NCBI RefSeq assembly: GCF_039831995.1
Contig: NZ_JBDOIO010000003.1
Location: 3,658,001-3,722,000 of the forward strand
From: Paenibacillus pabuli
GTDB taxonomy: Bacteria > Bacillota > Bacilli > Paenibacillales > Paenibacillaceae
Length of the DNA stretch: 64,000 nt
Reading direction: 5' to 3'
Below are positions 17,952-26,324 of this stretch, piece by piece. Made by a program: the position numbers and the translations under genes. Each line of letters opens with the position of its first letter. Position 1 is the stretch's first letter. The notes beneath the pieces are model-generated. The model searched no databases. It was not told where the DNA came from and worked only from the letters and a program-made list of their open reading frames with translations.

Positions 17952-18719
17952 TTATGATTTGGTTGCCGGGCTGTCCTTCTTCTTCTGGACAGCCTGCCAG
18001 ATCCGCGCAGCTACACGCTCGCGGATCATGGTCAGGCCTGCTGCTACGGGCACTCCCGGCAGCAGCGCGGCCAGTTCCGGCGTTGCCGGGGGCTTGCCCG
18101 GCTGCGCCAGCCGCACTTTCACGGCGCCGAAGCCAGGCCCCGGCTGGTGCATTGCGCCGTCTGCGGCCGCCTCGGCGATCCACTCGCCGACGGCAGCGCC
18201 GCCTTCGCCGCCCCGTGCCTGCGGGCGGCCCGCCGTCTCCGCGGCGCGGCCCGCGCCGCTTGGATCATGGGCCAGTTCCTCCGCCCATGATCCAAGCACG
18301 CCGGCGAGCAGCGCTTCGCGCGGCAGGCCGGCGTGCGCCAGCTGCAGCAGCGGCTCGGCCGCGAAGCGCGCAGCGATGGCTTGCTCCGCAGCCGCAGCGT
18401 GCGCGCAGTCTGCACGGCCGCAGGTGCATGCCGCAGCGGCCGGCGCAGCAGGCAGCAGCCCCGCGAGCTCCGCCGGGGCAGGGCCGCCGCGCAGCAGCGC
18501 GTACAGGGCCAGCGGCCGTTTGCGCAGCTCGGCCAGGACGGCCTCGCGTGCGGCTTCGCTGATCTGCGGCAGCGTGCCTGTTACCGTGACCAGGCCGTTG
18601 GCTGTGCCCGCCTGCTCCGCGGCTGCTGAGGCGTTCTGATGCGCTTCAGCAGCCTCACTTACCTCCGCTGTCCATCCACCGGGGGACATATGCAGCTCCA
18701 CATTCCATTTTTCGCTCAT
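17952..18719 (-). CDS. SWIM zinc-finger protein, SNF2 partner
   Basis: 255 residues. Contains a SWIM zinc finger CTCGRADCAH (C-x-C-x4-C-x-H) about 90-100, in an Ala-rich, very GC-rich sequence. SWIM proteins adjacent to SNF2 helicases are a recurring pair in Firmicutes and Actinobacteria; the finger is thought to bind DNA or protein. The start is the ATG at 18719 after AAGGGGGAAG, 47 bases after the helicase stop (18767), so it is the second gene of that operon. Local GC (about 18.0-18.6 kb) is far above the neighbours and produces long open frames on the other strand. Function in detail unknown. Confidence 0.75.
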   Translation of the reverse strand: MSEKWNVELHMSPGGWTAEVSEAAEAHQNASAAAEQAGTANGLVTVTGTLPQISEAAREAVLAELRKRPLALYALLRGGPAPAELAGLLPAAPAAAACTCGRADCAHAAAAEQAIAARFAAEPLLQLAHAGLPREALLAGVLGSWAEELAHDPSGAGRAAETAGRPQARGGEGGAAVGEWIAEAAADGAMHQPGPGFGAVKVRLAQPGKPPATPELAALLPGVPVAAGLTMIRERVAARIWQAVQKKKDSPATKS

Positions 18720-18766
18720 AATCTTCCCCCTTCTCATATGGTCGCCCACCAATATACTTGTCAAGC

Positions 18767-21700
18767 TTATAACCACGTCTCACCCTGAAGCGAGATCAGT
18801 CCACGCAGTTCGTCATCCGACATTTCGGTCAGCCAGTTTTCCCCGGAACCAACCACCTGTTCGGAAAGTGCCTTTTTGCTCTCGATCAACTCATCTATGC
18901 GTTCCTCCAGCGTACCCTGGCAGATCAATTTGTGAACCTGCACGTTTCGGTTCTGCCCAATTCGGAACACCCGGTCCGTGGCCTGGTTCTCCACCGCCGG
19001 ATTCCACCAGCGATCATAGTGGATGACATGGCTGGCACGCGTCAGATTCAGGCCTACCCCACCAGCCCGGAGGGATAGAACGAATAGTGATGGGCCCTCG
19101 CCCTTTTGGAACGTTTCCACCATCTCATCCCTTTGTGCCTTGGATACGCCGCCATGCAGGAAATACGGCTCTTCCTCATATCGCTGCGTAAGGCGTGATA
19201 CCAACAGCTCGCCCATGGCCACATATTGAGTGAAAATGAGTGCCGATTCCCCGTTGTCACGGATCGCATCAACCAATTCAAGCAGGCGTTCCATTTTGCC
19301 GGATGCCTCCACTTTGGCATGATCCTTACGACTGCTGTCGGCCAGTACCGGATGGTCGCAGATTTGCTTCAGTTTGGTGAGCGACGATAATACAATCCCT
19401 TTTCGGGCAATGCCGTTCCTGCCATCAAGTCCACCCATCAGATCATCCACCACACGTTGATATAGGATCGTTTGCTCCGGTGTCAGCGAGCAGTACGATT
19501 TCAGCTCCAGCTTCTCAGGCAGATCCTTGCGGATGTCCGGATCACTTTTGAGCCTGCGCAGCATGAACGGCGAGACAAGCCGGTGAAGCTCACGCAGGGA
19601 CGTGCTGTTTTCTTCGGAGGTTCCCATTCCGGTGTATCGCTGACGGAACGATGAAGCCGTTCCGAGGTATCCGGGATTGAGGAATTGGAAAATGGACCAC
19701 AGCTCGCTCAGGCGGTTTTCGACCGGGGTACCGGTCATGGCAATCCGGTGAGGCGCCGATAAACGCATCACGCTCTGCGCCTGCTTGGTGCGATAGTTTT
19801 TGATATATTGGGCTTCATCAAGGACCACGGTTGACCAATGCAATGAGGCAAGGTCCGGTCCGTCCCGGCCAGCCAGATGATAGGTCGTTAGTACGATATC
19901 ATGTGCCTGTGCCTCGGTCTGAAATGCGCTGCCATGCAGCCGCTGTCCCCCATGATGGATGTACAGGGACAGATTTGGGGCGAATCTTTTGAGCTCACGC
20001 TGCCAGTTGCCGAGCAGAGAAGTCGGGCAGACGATGAGCGCAGGCAAGTGGACAGCCTCTGCAGGCGCAATCTCGCCAGGCTCCAATGAATCACCCGAAC
20101 CGTATATCTCATTTTCACGCGCTTCTTCAGCCGCTGCCTGCTGTTCCTCATGTTTCAGGTCCAGCAGGCATGTGATCACCTGAATGGTCTTTCCGAGACC
20201 CATATCGTCCGCGAGGCATACGCCGAACCCCAGCTCACGCATGGCAGACAACCATTGGTACCCGCGCTCCTGGTATGGCCGGAGTTCCCCATGCAGCTCT
20301 GCGGGCACCTGACGCGGCTCGATACTGCGAAGCACCTGTCCATCCAGCAGGAAGGAGAGCAGACCTTCGGATTCGGCTCCAAAAACAGACAGTCCCTTCC
20401 ATGCTGCATCCTCGCCTTCCTCTGCAGCCAGATGAAGCCATTCGGATAACGGCATGTATTGTTCTTCTTCTTTTTTCATATAACGCAGAACCTGGCGAAT
20501 CTCTTTGGTATCGACTTCGATCCATTCGCCGCGGAACATCACATAAGGTACCGAGGCTTCGGCCAACGCAGCAAGCTCCTCCGCCGTAACAGGCTTGCCG
20601 TCCAGCATCGGTTCTGCCTTGAAAGCAACCAGCTGCTCCATCCCCAATGCATTCGGAGCGCCAGGTGCCCGTTCCGTGCCACGATTGAGCATCTGCAGAC
20701 GCAGCCCGGCTTTCCGCCTGCCCGCACGACTCCAGCGGGATGGCATAAGCACGGTTATTCCTGCCTTTTGCAAACGCGGCACCGCATGAGTCAAAAACTC
20801 AAAAAAGGACTGCTGCTCCAATTTTATCCCTTCCGGTCGGGGCTGAAGCAGGGCTATTTCCAGTTCAGGTGCCAATTCACTGGCTTGACCGAGGGCCATG
20901 AGCAGCTGCTCTGCCGCAGATACGTAACGCACCTTTCCTCGATCCAGGTCCCGATCCGGATGAGCCCAGATGGTACGTGCAGGCAATCTCAGACCAGCCT
21001 CCTGTGCGCTATCTGCCCAAAAGGTTATTCCCCACAACGTTTCATGCTCGCCAAGAGGCGGCTCAAGCCGGAGCACCAATTTCAGTTCACCTTCCGCAGG
21101 TGCGGTTTCCTCACTGCCGACCACCGGCATTCCTGTGCCCCCTGCTTCTTGCAATGTCTCTATCAGCTCTGCCATTTCCTCCGTCGGCCCCTGCACAGTC
21201 ACAGGGCGGAACATCGAGATCAGGCTGTTCCACCACAGTTCGGCTACAGGAGAAGATCCGCGCCGAAACGGGGTGCGGTATCTTGACAAGTCACTGTCCA
21301 TCCCTTCAAGTTCTCCTGTCACGACAGCATGAATCATGCCGCTCATGAATGAAAACAGGACAGCAGCTCCTGCCTCCTCCCGAGATTCCGGCTCAGAGGA
21401 AGCGTATGCACCAGGTGCAGACAAACCGATCGGCGGCATGGCTTCCGCCAGTTCACGGAAGCGTTCCACATCTGCTTCCTGAGACAGACGGGGACGCCAG
21501 ACACCTGTCAGCGTTTCTTGTCCCGTACGTCGCCGCGCCCCGGTTTTGGCCGCGAATTGGGCAGAAGGCGCAATCTCTCCGCGCAGCAGCAGCTCCTGTG
21601 TGAACTGTGCTGCTTTTATCCAGTAGCGGATCTCCTCACCTGCCTGAATCCCCGCAGCCTTCAATATGCTGTCATCCCAATGGAGCAGCAGTTTAAATGT

Positions 21701-21967
21701 ATCTTTGGGCGAGATCGCAAGCCCTTCCAGCGTCCGTCCAAGCAATTGGCGCCGCTTCGTACCCTTGGCTTCCGCAGCATTACGCATCGGATTGGGCCAG
21801 CGCAGCTCCGCAAGGCGCAGAGCGGCAGGCTGAAACAGACGACCTCCGTCGCCAAAATTCAGCCTCCTTACCACGTGGGTCCAAGCATCCACACGCGGCT
21901 CCGATGTTTCACCGGAAAAACAAAAAAATACGTCACCAAGCCATACTCCATACAGCGATTGCATCAT
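18767..21967 (-). CDS. SNF2-family helicase (SNF2-associated domain)
   Basis: 1066 residues. The N-terminal half (about 1-560) is the bacterial SNF2-associated region (ends KPVTAEELAALAEASVPYVMFRGEWIEVD). The ATPase half has Walker A LADDMGLGKTIQVI, LIVCPTSLLGNWQRE, DEAQ box VLDEAQYIKN, AMTGTPVENRLSELWSIFQFLNPG, and C-terminal motifs VLSLRAGGVGLNLTRASHVIHYDRWWNPAVENQATDRVFRIGQ. This class is usually called RapA/HepA-like or SWI2/SNF2; bacterial members move on or remodel DNA-protein complexes and are cytosolic. First gene of a two-gene unit with the SWIM gene. GGGAGAC precedes the ATG pair at 21967/21964. Confidence 0.93.
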   Translation of the reverse strand: MMQSLYGVWLGDVFFCFSGETSEPRVDAWTHVVRRLNFGDGGRLFQPAALRLAELRWPNPMRNAAEAKGTKRRQLLGRTLEGLAISPKDTFKLLLHWDDSILKAAGIQAGEEIRYWIKAAQFTQELLLRGEIAPSAQFAAKTGARRRTGQETLTGVWRPRLSQEADVERFRELAEAMPPIGLSAPGAYASSEPESREEAGAAVLFSFMSGMIHAVVTGELEGMDSDLSRYRTPFRRGSSPVAELWWNSLISMFRPVTVQGPTEEMAELIETLQEAGGTGMPVVGSEETAPAEGELKLVLRLEPPLGEHETLWGITFWADSAQEAGLRLPARTIWAHPDRDLDRGKVRYVSAAEQLLMALGQASELAPELEIALLQPRPEGIKLEQQSFFEFLTHAVPRLQKAGITVLMPSRWSRAGRRKAGLRLQMLNRGTERAPGAPNALGMEQLVAFKAEPMLDGKPVTAEELAALAEASVPYVMFRGEWIEVDTKEIRQVLRYMKKEEEQYMPLSEWLHLAAEEGEDAAWKGLSVFGAESEGLLSFLLDGQVLRSIEPRQVPAELHGELRPYQERGYQWLSAMRELGFGVCLADDMGLGKTIQVITCLLDLKHEEQQAAAEEARENEIYGSGDSLEPGEIAPAEAVHLPALIVCPTSLLGNWQRELKRFAPNLSLYIHHGGQRLHGSAFQTEAQAHDIVLTTYHLAGRDGPDLASLHWSTVVLDEAQYIKNYRTKQAQSVMRLSAPHRIAMTGTPVENRLSELWSIFQFLNPGYLGTASSFRQRYTGMGTSEENSTSLRELHRLVSPFMLRRLKSDPDIRKDLPEKLELKSYCSLTPEQTILYQRVVDDLMGGLDGRNGIARKGIVLSSLTKLKQICDHPVLADSSRKDHAKVEASGKMERLLELVDAIRDNGESALIFTQYVAMGELLVSRLTQRYEEEPYFLHGGVSKAQRDEMVETFQKGEGPSLFVLSLRAGGVGLNLTRASHVIHYDRWWNPAVENQATDRVFRIGQNRNVQVHKLICQGTLEERIDELIESKKALSEQVVGSGENWLTEMSDDELRGLISLQGETWL

Positions 21968-22186
21968 TACAGTCTCCCGTCATCCCTTCGCATTGTTACT
22001 CTCCATCATATACGAAAATGCCCGGATTTAAAAACCTTTACGCACAAAAATTGCTTTATCCATCTCCTGACACGCTCTTCATAGGTTCAATCCGCATAAA
22101 AAAATGTCCCTTCTCCCCTGTATGGGATTAGGAACATTAGAATTTTGTGCAGGTACTCGCCTGCCAATATAATGACATCAAACTAT

Positions 22187-22630
22187 TTATTCGCCCAAAC
22201 TCGTCAGCATGCCTAACAATACATCCAGGTTCAAAATACCCGCCGTATGATCCGGGGCATGTCCGATCTCCTTGAATACACCTGTCATAAAGCGCTTATG
22301 CTCTTCCGCAGGTTCTTCAAACCGATCGTAGGTCACCACAGAATCGACCGTGTCCACAATCAAAGGCACGAATCCCCCTTTATATGGCACGACAATAATA
22401 CGTGTAGAAGCATCATCTTCTTTATCCCGCATGCCCAACAGAACCCGAAGACTAACGACGGAAACCACCTTGCCGTACAAAGACCCAAAGCCCCTGATCT
22501 CCGGACTGCCGAACGGAACAGTGGTCACGGGAATCATCCTAATAATTTCATGTACTTCCTCAATGCGCAGCGCGAAAAACTGATCTCCGACCGTAAAATT
22601 AATGTATTGAACTTGAGCTTCCTCATTCAT
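22187..22630 (-). CDS. cheW: CheW-like chemotaxis coupling protein
   Basis: 147 residues, essentially one CheW domain (VQYINFTVGDQFFALRIEEVHEIIRM, GSLYGKVVSVVSLRVLLGM, RIIVVPYKGGFVPLIVDTVDSVVTYDRF, GILNLDVLLGML). CheW links chemoreceptors to the CheA kinase at the membrane face. The start is likely the ATG at 22630 six bases after GGAG; an ATG at 22642 is nearly on top of its own ribosome site. Divergent from a chemoreceptor gene, and both have sigma-D-like promoters in the 284-base gap. No cheA, cheY or flagellar gene is in the window. Confidence 0.9.
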   Translation of the reverse strand: MNEEAQVQYINFTVGDQFFALRIEEVHEIIRMIPVTTVPFGSPEIRGFGSLYGKVVSVVSLRVLLGMRDKEDDASTRIIVVPYKGGFVPLIVDTVDSVVTYDRFEEPAEEHKRFMTGVFKEIGHAPDHTAGILNLDVLLGMLTSLGE

Positions 22631-22670
22631 AGTTGTCTCCATACCCTCTCACTTTTAAAGGTTACTTGGT

Positions 22671-22698
22671 GTATCGGCAATTTTCCACGAAATATTTA
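22671..22698 (-). promoter_or_regulatory. Sigma-D-type promoter of cheW
   Basis: Minus strand TAAA (22695-22698), 16 bases, GCCGATAC (22671-22678). This is 7 of 8 on the B. subtilis sigma-D -10 (GCCGATAT) with perfect -35 TAAA; about 30-40 bases upstream of the start codon. Confidence 0.75.
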
Positions 22699-22835
22699 GA
22701 GCTTCATTCAATTTAACAAGCTGCTTAATCACGACCAAACGCCCGAAACGGGGGTCTGGGAAGTAGTAATCAGTTCTTTTCAATCTGAAAACATATGACT
22801 TTTTCTCTTATAGTTCAATTTTCCTATAATCTCTC

Positions 22836-22862
22836 TATAAAAAACTCGAAAAATGTCGATAT
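22836..22862 (+). promoter_or_regulatory. Sigma-D-type promoter of the chemoreceptor gene
   Basis: Plus strand GTCGATAT at 22855-22862 (7 of 8 on GCCGATAT), with TATA at 22836-22839 and a 15-base spacer (or TAAA with a 13-base spacer). About 65 bases upstream of the start codon. Confidence 0.6.
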
Positions 22863-22926
22863 ACCCTATAAGTTCTTATTTGAAACAACCTGCTGTAACG
22901 ACCTTATTTAAGAAAAGAGGAATAAC

Positions 22927-24906
22927 ATGACGCTTAAAGCAAAAGTCATCGTCATCGTCACCGCCATTTGTATTTTGCTCGCAGCCCCACTAAGTTACAT
23001 CGCCCTTCTCGTGATCGAAAAGCAAGCTACGGAGTCTGTGGATAACCAACTGCAGAGCACCGTTCAATATGCTGCAGCCGAAGTTAACGGATGGGCCATT
23101 GCCCAAGCTAAAGTGATTGAGACACTCGGGAAGGTTATTGAAGATACAGTGCCCCTGAATGAGATCGGGATGGACCATCTGCAGGCATTCCAACTGCCGT
23201 CCAACAAAGAAGATATCGCCACCATCTATTTCGGCCTTGAGGACGGAACATACATGGATGGAGCAGGCTTTATCCCCGATGCGTCCTTCGACGCTCGCGA
23301 ACGTCCTTGGTACGTGCAAACCAAAGCCTCCAATCAACTTACATACAGTGATGCTTATGTGACCAAAGCCGGTGTACAGTCCATTTTTATTGGCGTGCCT
23401 CTCCATGATGCAGACGGGAACTTCCAGGGCGCGATCGCTGAAAATATTGCACTGGATTCTATCAAGGATGAGATTAACTCCATCCAGACCGAGAACGGAT
23501 TCACCTTTTTGCTGGACCAGGCCGGTGTCGTGCTCTCCCACCCCAATCAGGAGTTGTTGAACACCCCACTTGCTGATCAAAGCGACTACACCGATATTGT
23601 GGGCACGATGCTTAAGGAGCCAAGCGGATTATCCGAATATACCTACAATAATGATCGTCAATTAATCTATTATGAGAAAATTCCTAACACCAATTGGATT
23701 GTTGCCACTTCCATTTCCAAGGCAGCTGCCCTGGCCGAGTTTACGAAGACAAGAACGTTGTATCTGGCCTTTATCATTGTATTTACACTGATTCTGGCAG
23801 CTCTCGCCTACTTCTTTGCTCTAAAAACAATCAAGCCTTTGCTTGCCATGAAAAACAGTGCCCAGCAGTTGGCAGCCGGAGATCTTACCGTTCAGGTTGC
23901 TGTAAAGGGCAAAGACGAAATTGCACAACTGGGTTCATCATTCAATGAAATGTCTGCTTCACTACGCAGTTTGATCGGACAGGTCGATCAATCGGCACAA
24001 CAGGTCCAAGCTTCTTCCCAGACGATGTTCAAAGATGCTTCGGGCAGTAACGAAATTGCCGGACAGATCTCGACGGTCATTGAGGAAATTGCCAAAGGTG
24101 CGGGAGAACAAGCTGAATCGATTCAAGCCGGAGCCGAAATGGTGTCCGAAATTAACGGAATCATTGATCAGATTACAGACGAGGCCCGGCAGGCCTCCGA
24201 AACGATATTGGACGTTAATAACGCGATGGAGAGTGGCCAAAGTGCAATCGCTCGCCAGTCAGATCTGTCCCAGGCAGGACAGGAATCCACGAGTCGGGTC
24301 GAAACATCCAATGAGCTGCTGCTTAGCAAAATTGGTGAAATATCCGCCATTACAGGCAGTATTCAGAACATTGCGGCACAGACCAATCTACTGGCCCTGA
24401 ATGCATCCATTGAAGCTGCACGTGCCGGAGAACATGGCAGAGGATTCGCCGTTGTCGCCGGGGAAGTTCGCAAGCTTGCCGAACAATCTTCGCACTCCGT
24501 TGCTGAGATTGACCAGTTATTGAACGACCTGAATGCAGCAGGCCGGCAAAGCGCAGCCGAATTGGAACAGTTCCGACTGAATAGCTCGGCCCAATCGGAA
24601 TCCATGGCAGAAACTTCGGCTTCCTTTGATCTGATTCGTGGTTCCGTAGATGAAATCATACACAAAATCAGCTCGATTACTTCGGGCATGGATGAGATCA
24701 AAACAGGTGCAGCCCAAGTATCGGACGTTATTACAGGGCTCGCTGCTGTAGCGGAGGAGAGTGCCGCTTCAACCGAGGAAGCCGCATCTTCCACCATGGA
24801 ACAATCCCTTTCAATCAGCAATATTTCGGAAGCAGCCAAAGCATTGTCCGATCATGCAGATCAATTGCTGCGTGAAGTCAGTCGTTTCAATACGGCAGAA
24901 AAATGA
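22927..24906 (+). CDS. Methyl-accepting chemotaxis protein (dCache)
   Basis: 659 residues. Membrane segment about 5-30, an extracellular dCache-like sensor ([30 protein letters not shown] ... [37 protein letters not shown]) to about 280, second membrane segment about 280-300, HAMP ([23 protein letters not shown]), then a long coiled-coil signalling domain with tip [41 protein letters not shown] (about 465-510). The sensor carries R-W-Y and D motifs resembling amine/amino-acid-binding dCache domains; the ligand is unknown. Divergent from cheW with sigma-D-like promoters for both. Confidence 0.93.
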   Translation: MTLKAKVIVIVTAICILLAAPLSYIALLVIEKQATESVDNQLQSTVQYAAAEVNGWAIAQAKVIETLGKVIEDTVPLNEIGMDHLQAFQLPSNKEDIATIYFGLEDGTYMDGAGFIPDASFDARERPWYVQTKASNQLTYSDAYVTKAGVQSIFIGVPLHDADGNFQGAIAENIALDSIKDEINSIQTENGFTFLLDQAGVVLSHPNQELLNTPLADQSDYTDIVGTMLKEPSGLSEYTYNNDRQLIYYEKIPNTNWIVATSISKAAALAEFTKTRTLYLAFIIVFTLILAALAYFFALKTIKPLLAMKNSAQQLAAGDLTVQVAVKGKDEIAQLGSSFNEMSASLRSLIGQVDQSAQQVQASSQTMFKDASGSNEIAGQISTVIEEIAKGAGEQAESIQAGAEMVSEINGIIDQITDEARQASETILDVNNAMESGQSAIARQSDLSQAGQESTSRVETSNELLLSKIGEISAITGSIQNIAAQTNLLALNASIEAARAGEHGRGFAVVAGEVRKLAEQSSHSVAEIDQLLNDLNAAGRQSAAELEQFRLNSSAQSESMAETSASFDLIRGSVDEIIHKISSITSGMDEIKTGAAQVSDVITGLAAVAEESAASTEEAASSTMEQSLSISNISEAAKALSDHADQLLREVSRFNTAEK

Positions 24907-24943
24907 GATAAAATAAAGTAAACTAACGAATATACACGACATG

Positions 24944-24989
24944 AAAAAGACCAGAGTTTGGCTATACACCAAATCTCTGGTCTTTTTTT
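24944..24989. terminator. Bidirectional terminator
   Basis: AAAGACCAGAG-TTTGG ... CCAAAT-CTCTGGTCTTT hairpin followed by TTTTTTTG on the plus strand. Ends the chemoreceptor gene. Confidence 0.9.
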
Positions 24990-25000
24990 GCGTGTCACGC

Positions 25001-25224
25001 TGTGGATAACTATCCATATGGGTGAAAGAGAGTGGAATTAACCCGAAAAAGGTTAAGTTATACCCCGTTTGTGGATAAGTTGTGCACATATTGCACACAG
25101 TTTGTGGATAAATGGGTATACGTATGTGGATATACAATAATTTGATGTGGACATGTTGTGTACTTGTTTGTAAATCTCACGTAAAGCCTTAAACACCTAT
25201 TCATTTATCCCTCATTGTGGACAC
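25001..25224. repeat. DnaA-box cluster
   Basis: Three perfect copies of the DnaA box (TTATCCACA, here as TGTGGATAA) at 25001-25009, 25070-25078 and 25103-25111, then one-mismatch TGTGGATAT at 25125-25133 and weaker TGTGGACAT (25146-25154) and TGTGGACAC (25216-25224), all on the same strand. A perfect 9-mer is expected about once per 130 kb on either strand, so three in 111 bases is not chance. Bacilli carry DnaA-box clusters outside oriC that titrate DnaA or regulate initiation. No dnaA, dnaN or replication gene is nearby, so this is not an obvious origin. Confidence 0.75.
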
Positions 25225-25259
25225 ACTGTGGACTGCAGAAGTTCTATTCTTTTATCCTA

Positions 25260-26228
25260 TTAATTAACCAGCTCGCCTTGTTTCATAATCAGCTTGTCAT
25301 CAATATAGACATCCGGCTTCTGCACAACGGCATCGATATGCACTCCTGCCGCGATCGTCCCTCCAAATGTGTTGTTACTGCCAAAGGCAACGTGGATCGT
25401 TCCATATACCTTCTCATCTTCCAGAACGACGCCCGTAATTCGCGCCTTATTGTTGGTGCCAATACCAAATTCACCGAGGTATCGGCCATCCCCTTCGCCC
25501 AGTATCGTCAGCAGCTGTTGTCCATCCGGACCCTCGGCTGAAACCAGCCGTCCTTCTTCTACCTTTAAAGTCATCGGTTCGCGGAGTGCGCCAATGCCAG
25601 CAACAGATCCATCCACGACGATGCTACCTTCACCTGTCCATTCAACCGGTGCAATGAAGGCCTCACCTGAAGGCAAATTCCCCGATTCACCAGGGTTCAA
25701 ATACATTCCCGTGCTGGGTACTCCGCTTCGATCCTTGATGGAGAAAGACAGACTGTGCCCTTCCTTTTCAATCCGGACCTGGCTGCCCTCGGTTAATAAA
25801 GCTGTTACCTTCTCGGTCAGTGCCTTCACCTGAGGATATTCGGCTGTAATGGCACCATTCATGAACATATCCTCTGTCATGCCAGGCATGGTAGCGACCC
25901 GTGTACCTGAAGCAGCGGCCTGTTTCCGGGCCTGTGTATGGGTTAAGGAGTATCTCGTCACACATACGGCTACATCGGCTTGGATCATGGCTTGTGCAAT
26001 AGGTACAGGCGGTTCTTCTCCGGATCTGCTCCGTTCCGCCATAATCATCAGCACGGATTCCGCTCCAAGTGCTTTTCCCGCCTCATAAATGGATTCTGCG
26101 AGTTCCCTTTTGGCATCGTCCGCCACAACCACGAGACTCTCACCTTCACGCAGCCCCAGGCATTCGATCAAGACATTTTTACTGATTTCCACACGTTGCT
26201 GATTCATTTCACTAATCTCTCCTGTCAT
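25260..26228 (-). CDS. M29-type aminopeptidase
   Basis: 322 residues. Pattern of the M29 (thermophilic/AmpS-type) metallo-aminopeptidase family: GEAFIAPVEWTGEG with a Glu ligand, LGEGD...YLGEFGIGTN with a Glu ligand, and HVAFGSNNTFGG...AGVHIDAVV with His/His/Asp ligands. These cytosolic enzymes remove N-terminal residues. It is shorter than typical AmpS (about 410), with a compact N-terminal half (MNQQRVEISKNVLIECLGLREGESLVVVADDAKREL). The start is the ATG at 26228 after AAAGGGG; another ATG at 26207 also has a fair ribosome site (GGAGAG). Followed, toward lower coordinates, by the DnaA-box cluster. Confidence 0.85.
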   Translation of the reverse strand: MTGEISEMNQQRVEISKNVLIECLGLREGESLVVVADDAKRELAESIYEAGKALGAESVLMIMAERSRSGEEPPVPIAQAMIQADVAVCVTRYSLTHTQARKQAAASGTRVATMPGMTEDMFMNGAITAEYPQVKALTEKVTALLTEGSQVRIEKEGHSLSFSIKDRSGVPSTGMYLNPGESGNLPSGEAFIAPVEWTGEGSIVVDGSVAGIGALREPMTLKVEEGRLVSAEGPDGQQLLTILGEGDGRYLGEFGIGTNNKARITGVVLEDEKVYGTIHVAFGSNNTFGGTIAAGVHIDAVVQKPDVYIDDKLIMKQGELVN

Positions 26229-26324
26229 TGGTAAACCCCTTTGTACTCCTATACGCTTGAATTGACCCTTTCGACAATCTGTACGGAATTCCTGCACATT
26301 CCCAACTCGGACCGAAATTCGAAA

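Larger units (their letters stand above)
24907..25259. other. Intergenic region with a DnaA-box cluster
   Basis: About 350 bases between convergent genes. Holds the terminator at 24944-24989 and, at 25001-25224, a dense cluster of DnaA-box-like sequences (see separate entry). No coding frame. Confidence 0.6.

Noticed and set aside
17945..18639. Two long plus-strand frames (205 and 226 codons) across the GC spike
   Set aside because: They are Ala/Arg/Pro/Ser-rich shadows of the SWIM gene in a GC-rich segment, with no ribosome site.
25001..25224. Chromosomal origin (oriC)
   Set aside because: No dnaA/dnaN, no AT-rich unwinding element of the usual kind and no surrounding replication genes, so only a DnaA-box cluster is claimed.
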